This document shows, one piece after another, positions 57,997 through 64,000 of a DNA stretch of 64,000 nt. Position 1 is the stretch's first letter. Each line of letters opens with the position of its first letter. The stretch lies in assembly GCA_943370025.1 (NCBI GenBank), contig CALRPI020000003.1, positions 1 to 64,000 of the forward strand, in the 5' to 3' direction. The stretch is from JAAUUE01 sp943370025 (GTDB lineage: Bacteria > Cyanobacteriota > Cyanobacteriia > Cyanobacteriales > JAAUUE01). The notes beneath the pieces are model-generated. The model saw only the letters and a program-made list of their open reading frames with translations, ran no database searches and was not told the DNA's origin. A program made the translations under genes and the position numbers.

Positions 57997-58275
57997 TTAA
58001 CGACCTGCACGCTTGTCACCTTTGCCGTGCCCCTTAAAGGTACGAGTAGGAGCAAATTCTCCTAGTTTATGACCCACCATCTGGTCGTTGATGTAAATGG
58101 GGATGTGTTGACGACCGTTGTGAATAGCGATCGTGTGACCCACCATCAAAGGCAGGATTGTCGAAGCTCTTGACCAAGTTTTAATAACTTGCTTTTCCCC
58201 TTTGGTATTGAGAACTTCTATTTTTTTTAGTAAGCTATCGGCAACAAAAGGACCTTTCTTTAGTGAACGACTCAT
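57997..58275 (-). CDS. rpsS: 30S ribosomal protein S19
   Basis: A 92-aa S19 (MSRSLKKGPFVADSLLKKIE, STILPLMVGHTIAIHNGRQH, MVGHKLGEFAPTRTFKGHGK). It is in the head of the small subunit with S13. It follows rplB by 72 nt. Confidence 0.97.
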   Translation of the reverse strand: MSRSLKKGPFVADSLLKKIEVLNTKGEKQVIKTWSRASTILPLMVGHTIAIHNGRQHIPIYINDQMVGHKLGEFAPTRTFKGHGKGDKRAGR

Positions 58276-58347
58276 AACTTTTCCATGACTTTAGTATTTT
58301 CTAGTTAGGAAGGGGCAAATAAATTAATTAATTACCCCAGAGATTAA

Positions 58348-59211
58348 TTAGCTCTGACGACCGCCACGACCCCGTTTGGAAGACTTCCGACGACGACGGA
58401 TAATTAAGGAGCTACTTTGTTTCTTGGGTTTCCTAGTTTTCTTGCCTAAGGCGGGCTTACCCCAAGGAGTAAGAGGACGGGCATGACCAATGGGAGCGCG
58501 ACCTTCACCACCACCATGGGGGTGATCCACGGGGTTCATCACACTACCCCGAACCGCAGGACGGCGACCCCGATGGCGACTCCGCCCTGCTTTTCCTAAG
58601 CTAATATTGCGGTGTTCTATATTCCCCACTTGACCAATGGTGGCATAGCACTCTTGGCGAATCATCCGCACTTCTCCAGAGGGCAGCTTGAGAGTAACGT
58701 AGTTACCTTCCTTGGCAACTACTTGGGCTACAGCTCCGGCAGAACGAACAATCTGCGCACCTCTACCAATTTGCAGTTCTACGTTATGGACGCTAGTACC
58801 TAGGGGAATCTTTCCTAGGGGCAGTGCGTTACCAATTTCGTAGGGAGAATCGGGACCAGCAATGACGATCGCGCCCACCACTAAACCAACAGGATGGAGA
58901 ATATAGCGTTTTTCGCCGTCACGGTAATGGAGGAGGGCAATTCTGGCATTCCGGTTCGGGTCGTATTCAATTTCGGCCACTCTAGCAGGAATATTCAGCT
59001 TATTGCGCTTGAAATCAATCATCCGGTAAAGGCGTTTGTGACCACCACCCCGGTGACGGCAGGTAATCACACCCCGGTTGTTCCGTCCCTTGGGATTATG
59101 CTTGTGGGTAGTCAGAGATTTTTCTGGCTCTGACCGAGTAATTTCCGCAAAGTCCGATACACTGGCTTGGCGAGTACCGGGAGTATAGGGTCTGTAGGTA
59201 CGAATGCCCAT
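58348..59211 (-). CDS. rplB: 50S ribosomal protein L2
   Basis: A 287-aa L2, essential for peptidyl-transferase activity. It shows GIRTYRPYTPGTRQASVSDF, CRHRGGGHKRLYRMIDFKRN and the conserved loop VRGSVMNPVDHPHGGGEGRA with the functionally important His. It follows rplW by 27 nt. Confidence 0.98.
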   Translation of the reverse strand: MGIRTYRPYTPGTRQASVSDFAEITRSEPEKSLTTHKHNPKGRNNRGVITCRHRGGGHKRLYRMIDFKRNKLNIPARVAEIEYDPNRNARIALLHYRDGEKRYILHPVGLVVGAIVIAGPDSPYEIGNALPLGKIPLGTSVHNVELQIGRGAQIVRSAGAVAQVVAKEGNYVTLKLPSGEVRMIRQECYATIGQVGNIEHRNISLGKAGRSRHRGRRPAVRGSVMNPVDHPHGGGEGRAPIGHARPLTPWGKPALGKKTRKPKKQSSSLIIRRRRKSSKRGRGGRQS

Positions 59212-59238
59212 AATTTTCTCAGGTTTAGATTGGTAATA

Positions 59239-59559
59239 TTACACTTCGGGGAAGAGGACGATCGAATCGCCGGGAGCAAGGGTGACGATCGCTTTTTTGT
59301 AACGAGGCTTGAAGCCTAGGAACTTGCCAACCCGTTTGGTTTTAGGTGGCTTAGTCATGGTGTTGACACTAGCCACCTTGACATCAAAAAGACTCTGAAT
59401 CGCCGCCTTGATCTGGGGCTTAGTAGCTTTGAGAACAACTTCAAAGGTGTACTTGTTCTGCTCTAAGGCAATGGTTGCCTTTTCTGTAACGATCGGGCGG
59501 ATGATTAGATCCGGTAAGTCTCGATCGGCTTTATTAACTCTGTCGACAAATCTGCCCAT
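59239..59559 (-). CDS. rplW: 50S ribosomal protein L23
   Basis: A 106-aa L23 (DLPDLIIRPIVTEKATIALE, FDVKVASVNTMTKPPKTKRV, GFKPRYKKAIVTLAPGDSIV). At the exit site it is the contact for SRP and trigger factor. It follows rplD by 11 nt. Confidence 0.97.
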   Translation of the reverse strand: MGRFVDRVNKADRDLPDLIIRPIVTEKATIALEQNKYTFEVVLKATKPQIKAAIQSLFDVKVASVNTMTKPPKTKRVGKFLGFKPRYKKAIVTLAPGDSIVLFPEV

Positions 59560-59570
59560 AGGTTTATCTC

Positions 59571-60203
59571 TTAATCGGTATACACTTCTTGAATCTTGGT
59601 CAAAGCAGCAGGAGTGACCACAATTTTGTCAGCCTTGAGGATGTCATAGACATTCAGGCTACTGGCATTAATCAGCTTGACGCGCTGGATATTTTTAGTA
59701 GAAAGATTCACTGATTCTGCTACTTCCGCCAAAATCAATAGCACCTTATCTTCCAGACCCACACCCCAGCGTCCCATGGCTTGGACAAATTCCTTGGTTT
59801 TTGGTCTGGGTAGTTGCTCATCAAAGTTTTCTACTACGATCATGTCTTCACTACGACCAATCAAGGCAGTACGCAGAGCCAATCTTCTTTCTTTGCGGTT
59901 CATTTTCATGTCGTATTCTTTGGGTTTGGGACCAAAGGTGACACCACCACCCCGCCACAGGGGAGAACGGTTAGAACCGGCTCTAGCTCTACCAGTTCCC
60001 TTCTGCTTCCAAGGCTTGCGACCACCACCGCTGACTTCTGCTCTAGTTTTAGTGGATGCAGTACCCTGGCGCTGGTTGTTTAGTTGACGAACTAGAGAAC
60101 GATGAACAATGTGGGCAGCAGTTTCTGGCTTTGCTACCTTTAGCTCCAAAGCAGTAGTCCCTGCTTCTTCGCCTTGCCAATTTTTAACTATACAGTTGAC
60201 CAT
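59571..60203 (-). CDS. rplD: 50S ribosomal protein L4
   Basis: A 210-aa L4 (MVNCIVKNWQGEEAGTTALE, ASTKTRAEVSGGGRKPWKQK, GTGRARAGSNRSPLWRGGGV). In E. coli L4 represses its own operon; whether this holds here is not evident. It follows rplC by 103 nt. Confidence 0.97.
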   Translation of the reverse strand: MVNCIVKNWQGEEAGTTALELKVAKPETAAHIVHRSLVRQLNNQRQGTASTKTRAEVSGGGRKPWKQKGTGRARAGSNRSPLWRGGGVTFGPKPKEYDMKMNRKERRLALRTALIGRSEDMIVVENFDEQLPRPKTKEFVQAMGRWGVGLEDKVLLILAEVAESVNLSTKNIQRVKLINASSLNVYDILKADKIVVTPAALTKIQEVYTD

Positions 60204-60306
60204 AATGATGATTACAATTGCTGACTGCTTGACGATTTCTAGAAAATCTAGGAATAATTTACAAAAAATAGTTGATAAGTATAGAACTTATAAACTTAAT
60301 AAATAT

Positions 60307-60945
60307 CTATTTATAGCCAACGATTTTGGCAGGCAAGATATTAATCAAAGCACCGGGCTTACCGGGAATCGCGCCTTTAATTAAGATCAAGTTGCGATCG
60401 CTATCTACCCGAACTACGGTTAGTTTTTTGATAGTGGTTCTTGCGCCCCCCAAACGTCCAGCCATTCTTTTACCCGGATAGGTTCTGCCGGGGGTAGTAC
60501 CGGCACCAGTGGAACCGGGCTGACGGTGGTTCTTAGAACCGTGGGACATTGGACCGCGGGCAAAGTTATGTCTTTTTTGATAACCAGCGAAGCCTTTACC
60601 AATGCTGGTGCCGACCACATCTACCAGTTGACCAGCAGTGAAGATATCTGCCTTGACGTTAGAGCCTAATTCGTAAGGGCTAACATCATCCAGACGATAT
60701 TCATAAAGATGCTTTAGAAAAGGGGCTTCAGATTTGGCTAAGTGACCTTTCTCTGGACGGCTGAGGGCTTTTTCCTTGACCTCGCCGTAGCCTAACTGCA
60801 CAGCAGTATAGCCATCGGTAGCTTCTGTTTTAACCTGAGTGATATGGCAGGGACCAGCTTGTACAACCGTGACAGGAACAGCTTTTCCTGCTTGGTCGAA
60901 AATCTGGGTCATCCCTAATTTAGTGCCAAGAATACCAATAGACAC
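60307..60945 (-). CDS. rplC: 50S ribosomal protein L3
   Basis: A 212-aa L3 (MSIGILGTKLGMTQIFDQAG, HNFARGPMSHGSKNHRQPGS, GRTYPGKRMAGRLGGARTTI). It is an early assembly protein and the first gene of the 17.5-kb minus-strand cluster running to prfA. As in other cyanobacteria rpsJ is not upstream. The promoter must lie in the 571-bp gap 60946-61516. Confidence 0.97.
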   Translation of the reverse strand: MSIGILGTKLGMTQIFDQAGKAVPVTVVQAGPCHITQVKTEATDGYTAVQLGYGEVKEKALSRPEKGHLAKSEAPFLKHLYEYRLDDVSPYELGSNVKADIFTAGQLVDVVGTSIGKGFAGYQKRHNFARGPMSHGSKNHRQPGSTGAGTTPGRTYPGKRMAGRLGGARTTIKKLTVVRVDSDRNLILIKGAIPGKPGALINILPAKIVGYK

Positions 60946-60989
60946 GGGTTACTCCTTAATCATTAAATTATTAGTAAGCAGGTAAATAT

Positions 60990-61012
60990 GGGGGATTCAC
61001 ATGGAAATCCCC
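60990..61012 (-). promoter_or_regulatory. Small hairpin in the leader of the ribosomal cluster
   Basis: GGGGATT (60991-60997) pairs with AATCCCC (61006-61012), about 45 nt upstream of rplC. It could be a leader element for ribosomal-protein feedback, but it is short and does not match any leader I know. Nothing else was recognised in the 571-bp gap. Confidence 0.3.
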
Positions 61013-61516
61013 TAGACAAACCCACATTATTTACTTTAGTTCTCTCTAAAAGCAGACCAAGTTCATCCCAAAAGAATCTCTGGGGTCAACCCCTAGATGA
61101 AGACTGTAGCAATAGTAATTTTCGTGAGCCAGCTTAAGATTGCTCAGGATGCTGAGGCAATCTAGAATTGAATTTTGATTCAAGGACTGACTAAGAAATT
61201 TTACGTTATGGTTTCTAGGGACTTGGGAAGTAACCCTCCAGTATCCACAGGCTGAAACCTTGAGCGAATTTATAGTTAAAAAAATAAAGTTCACTAGCGT
61301 AATTTGGTCACAGTCCACTACTATAAAACATTCTTTGGAATATGTCTATGCTTTAAAAAATCTTTTTTATTGGAGTTGATTGACTGGAGAAATTGGCTAG
61401 GGGGAAGCGATCGCAACACTATGTAAAACGGGCAGGCAAAATAGTACAAATATACTACAAAGCTCTCTGATTGGTGTTAGTTTTATCAAGCAAAATATAA
61501 ATAGAAGTAAAAGCTG

Positions 61517-61789
61517 GTGGTTATATTTTTTTACAAAAGCGAAGTTGTTTACAACTCAACGGGGGCTAACATTCCCCTAGAGCCAAGTGATGTTTCAACT
61601 AAATATGGGCTGAGTAAACACAAAGTCATGATTGAGCTTTTCCGAATTAGGGGAGGAAAAATTAGTTACTATTTAGCAGATCTACGAGACAAAAAGTATT
61701 ACTACTGTGGCGAGGCGGAAGGTTCTGTTAAGGATAAACTTCTAGAATTAGGCATCGGGAGGGTTGATCCTATGAAGGTTAAGGAGTAA
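61517..61789 (+). CDS. Small conserved cyanobacterial protein, function unknown
   Basis: A 90-aa protein. The core SKHKVMIELFRIRGGKISYY and LADLRDKKYYYCGEAEGSVK followed by LLELGIGRVDPM resembles small proteins that I recall from other cyanobacterial genomes. The start is uncertain: GTG 61517 is the only upstream candidate and there is no clear ribosome site, so it may begin further downstream. No membrane segment is visible. It is convergent with the UPF0182 gene. Confidence 0.65.
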   Translation: MVIFFYKSEVVYNSTGANIPLEPSDVSTKYGLSKHKVMIELFRIRGGKISYYLADLRDKKYYYCGEAEGSVKDKLLELGIGRVDPMKVKE

Positions 61790-61854
61790 CGGGACGACCA
61801 GCTAAACCAAAGAAGAATGCTACTGAATGTCCTCATACAGACCGTGTTGACCAT

Positions 61855-64000
61855 TTACAATTTGTTCAAAAAGATTTTTTCTAACCCTTGTTTTAGGGTT
61901 TCTGCCATCACTAGTTGATTGTCGTAGGCAACCACTACTCGCACCAAAGAAGGTAAATTATTCTGCTCTGCCTCTAGATAAATCGGTTCCACATAAAGTA
62001 GAGAATCTTCAATGGGGATCACGAGTAAATTACCTTGGATTGCCTTAGCTCCTTGGCGATTCCAGAGGGAGATTTGTTGAGAAATGGCAGGGTCAGTATT
62101 GATTCTGGTGTCAATTTGTTCGGGACCAAAGGTTAGCTGTTGCTTAGGGAATCTATAGAGGAGTAATTTCCCATAGTTATCGCCATCGGAGCGAGCTGCC
62201 AACCACGAGATCATGTTATTGCGCTGGGTGGGAGTAAAAGGCAAGAGGAGGGTAAATTCCTCGGTAGCTGCCTCTGGTAATTTCATAATTAAATAGTAGG
62301 GATCAACCTGTTGGGGCTTGTCACCATAGATTTCCCTTGGAACCTGCCATTGGTCTTCTCGGTTGTAGAATACCTTGGCATCGGTCATGTGGTAGTCCAG
62401 CAATTGTTGAGATTGGATGCTGAATAGATCTAAAGGATAACGGAGGTGCGATCGCAGTTCTGGGGGCATATTTTTCATTGGTTGCAACAAATCTGGAAAA
62501 ATGCGTTGCCAAGTTTGAATGATCGGGTCTTCGGGGTAGGCAATATAAAATTTAACCGTGCCATGATAGGCATCGATCACCACCTTGACAGAGTTGCGAA
62601 TGTAGTTGAAGGAATTATCTCCCGGATCGGCGTAGGGATAGCGATCGCTAATAGTATAGGCATCAATAATCCAAAACAAATTACTACTGGCTGGCGGAGT
62701 ATTTGCAGATTTTTGATTAGATTGCTGGTTATTTGTTTGGTTATTTACTGACTGACTAGAGTTAATATCAGCGACTACTAAATAGGGATCATTATCATAT
62801 TTCAGAAAAGGAGCAATTTCTCGGACTCTCTGACTAATATTCCGTCGCCACAGCAGCTTAGTCTGAGGCGTGAAAGTGTCAGTAAATAAAATCTGCCAAT
62901 CTCGTAACCGCCACGCAAAAGTTATCCGCTGCCAAAAAGAACCAAGGGACATACCCCCAATTCCAGAGTAGATATTATAAACATTTTGATCGCCGAGGGG
63001 ATAATCTAGCTCTGGAAACTTGGTTCCCGTCATCACATAGTTATTAGTTAATTCTCCATAGTAAATTCGGGGTTTATCAATGGGAATTTTCTGACGAATC
63101 GCCTCATTTGCTGTCCAGAGATCTCCTTTTGCGCCATCGCCGGTACCAATATCTTTGACTAAATAATCCGGTAATCCTCCCGCATCAAAACGATTGACGG
63201 GGTTAACAGTAAAACCATAGCCGTGGGTGTAGATTAAATGCCGATTTACCCAAGTCTGTGCTTGAGGGGGAAGGGCTGATTGATCTAGTTCCCTCGCGGT
63301 GATCATCACTTGCTGGTTATTGTGTTTAGAATTATTAGAACCAGATGGGTTGATAGTGGGTAAAATGTAGCGATCGATATCTGCATTAGCTAGTTTGTAG
63401 TAGAGGCGAATTTGCTGTAGTTGCCTAAGAGCAATTAATAAGGGACGCTTATCCCACAGACGAATATTATCGATGGTTAGATCATTTTTCTGAAGTTCTG
63501 CCCAGGTCAAATTAGTGGTAGGAATAAAGGGTTTGGATTCAATATTGTTCAGATCATAAGCTGAACGAGTCAGGTTAATTGTATTTTGAATATAGGGAGA
63601 TTCTTTGGCAATTTCATTGGGTTCTACAACTAGTTTTTGGACAAAGGGAGGCAGAACAAAACTAGCGATCGCCCCCACCAAAATACAAAGTATCATTCCA
63701 GAAATCAAGAATTGGTTCAGCTTAGGAACTACTCGACAGTTCAGCAAATAATAGCCTAGGGCTAGGGCAAGAATAGAGCTAATCAGACTCAATCCTACAT
63801 TAATAGGCAGCACCACATGAATATCAGTATAATTTGCCCCATAGTTTACTCCTCTAGTAGAGTAAAGAATGTGGTAGCATTCCAACCAAAAATGGCAAGT
63901 GATTCCTCCACTTAAGCAACTCCCTAGGGCTGCTAAATGTCTGAGTTGAGGCAAGGAAAATCCGGGGAACTTTCCATTAGAGAGACTATTATTCGAGAGA
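61855..64000 (-). CDS. UPF0182 family membrane protein, 5' end beyond the window
   Basis: At least 715 codons; the frame stays open to position 64000, and the TTG at 63954 is not a convincing start. UPF0182 proteins are about 900-1000 aa with about seven membrane spans followed by a large extracytoplasmic domain, so about the first 200-300 residues are missing. Visible here are late membrane spans (VGLSLISSILALALGYYLLN and FLISGMILCILVGAIASFVL) and the soluble domain (NRHLIYTHGYGFTVNPVNRF, YYGELTNNYVMTGTKFPELD, PYADPGDNSFNYIRNSVKVV, LPFTPTQRNNMISWLAARSD). A Gln/Asn-rich insertion (about 20 residues near 62740) is strain-specific. The function is unknown. Confidence 0.9.
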   Translation of the reverse strand, partial: LSNNSLSNGKFPGFSLPQLRHLAALGSCLSGGITCHFWLECYHILYSTRGVNYGANYTDIHVVLPINVGLSLISSILALALGYYLLNCRVVPKLNQFLISGMILCILVGAIASFVLPPFVQKLVVEPNEIAKESPYIQNTINLTRSAYDLNNIESKPFIPTTNLTWAELQKNDLTIDNIRLWDKRPLLIALRQLQQIRLYYKLANADIDRYILPTINPSGSNNSKHNNQQVMITARELDQSALPPQAQTWVNRHLIYTHGYGFTVNPVNRFDAGGLPDYLVKDIGTGDGAKGDLWTANEAIRQKIPIDKPRIYYGELTNNYVMTGTKFPELDYPLGDQNVYNIYSGIGGMSLGSFWQRITFAWRLRDWQILFTDTFTPQTKLLWRRNISQRVREIAPFLKYDNDPYLVVADINSSQSVNNQTNNQQSNQKSANTPPASSNLFWIIDAYTISDRYPYADPGDNSFNYIRNSVKVVIDAYHGTVKFYIAYPEDPIIQTWQRIFPDLLQPMKNMPPELRSHLRYPLDLFSIQSQQLLDYHMTDAKVFYNREDQWQVPREIYGDKPQQVDPYYLIMKLPEAATEEFTLLLPFTPTQRNNMISWLAARSDGDNYGKLLLYRFPKQQLTFGPEQIDTRINTDPAISQQISLWNRQGAKAIQGNLLVIPIEDSLLYVEPIYLEAEQNNLPSLVRVVVAYDNQLVMAETLKQGLEKIFLNKL

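Noticed and set aside
61046..61318. 90-aa minus-strand frame upstream of rplC
   Set aside because: No conserved features; lies in the promoter region of the ribosomal cluster.

Overview
This is a chromosomal window from a cyanobacterium. Evidence: NdhN (a subunit specific to photosynthetic NDH-1), a cyAbrB-type regulator, the UPF0367 and UPF0182 families, a ribosomal cluster in cyanobacterial order (S10 through secY-adk-infA-rpmJ-rpoA-rplQ-truA-rplM-rpsI-rpmE-prfA, without rpsN or rpmD), and very many copies of the HIP1 octamer GCGATCGC. The base composition is moderate and the many short dispersed palindromes suggest a free-living, repeat-rich, possibly filamentous lineage. I cannot name the genus from sequence alone. 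No tRNA, rRNA, CRISPR array or complete insertion sequence was recognised.

Layout. 0.3-6 kb: a lipoprotein cyclophilin, a cyclic-nucleotide-binding histidine kinase coupled to a HAD phosphatase, UPF0367, an ECF-type ATPase and murD, followed by a 212-bp MITE-like element whose inverted repeat contains the murD stop codon. 6-8 kb: a Uma2 nuclease-like protein and an exported LD-carboxypeptidase. 8-15 kb: a type III-like restriction-modification locus on the minus strand in the order mod, RAYT-type transposase, xisH, xisI, res. The last four genes overlap or lie 3 nt apart, so XisH/XisI are physically coupled to the restriction subunit. 15-17 kb: rpmH-rnpA-PH-domain gene and ndhN, ending in a strong terminator. 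17-23.3 kb: a MerR/aldo-keto reductase operon with a MerR-type promoter, a methyltransferase, a cassette of four genes I do not recognise, and selO. 23.6-29 kb: sppA and an NCS1-permease/histidine-kinase fusion. 29-34.5 kb: a second Uma2 gene and a large exoprotein with a TPS secretion domain and a C-terminal CHAT protease domain. 34.9-41.5 kb: small conserved genes, an HTH/GrpE-like fusion, a cobalt ECF transporter (cbiMNQO) under a cobalamin riboswitch, a CPBP protease and cyAbrB. 42-43 kb: sdhB. 43.4-61 kb: the ribosomal protein cluster, all on the minus strand. 61.5-64 kb: a small conserved gene and a UPF0182 membrane protein cut by the window edge.

The strongest connecting thread is repetitive DNA. 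A RAYT transposase at 12.1-12.8 kb is flanked by hairpins of fixed layout (GTAGT followed by a 16-nt palindrome). Hairpins of the same layout occur at about 23.4, 25.7, 36.8 and 36.9 kb. Separate repeat families have entered a coding sequence in frame (mod), a riboswitch arm (upstream of cbiM), the end of murD, and the cbiM-cbiN gap. Tandem 15-bp duplications recur in three coding regions (rnpA, the RAYT tail and the CHAT exoprotein).

The best candidate for something undescribed is the compact mod-RAYT-xisH-xisI-res locus. Second are the unknown four-gene cassette at 19.6-21.9 kb and the repeat-expanded cobalamin riboswitch. All functional statements rest on motif recognition by eye; no searches were run.
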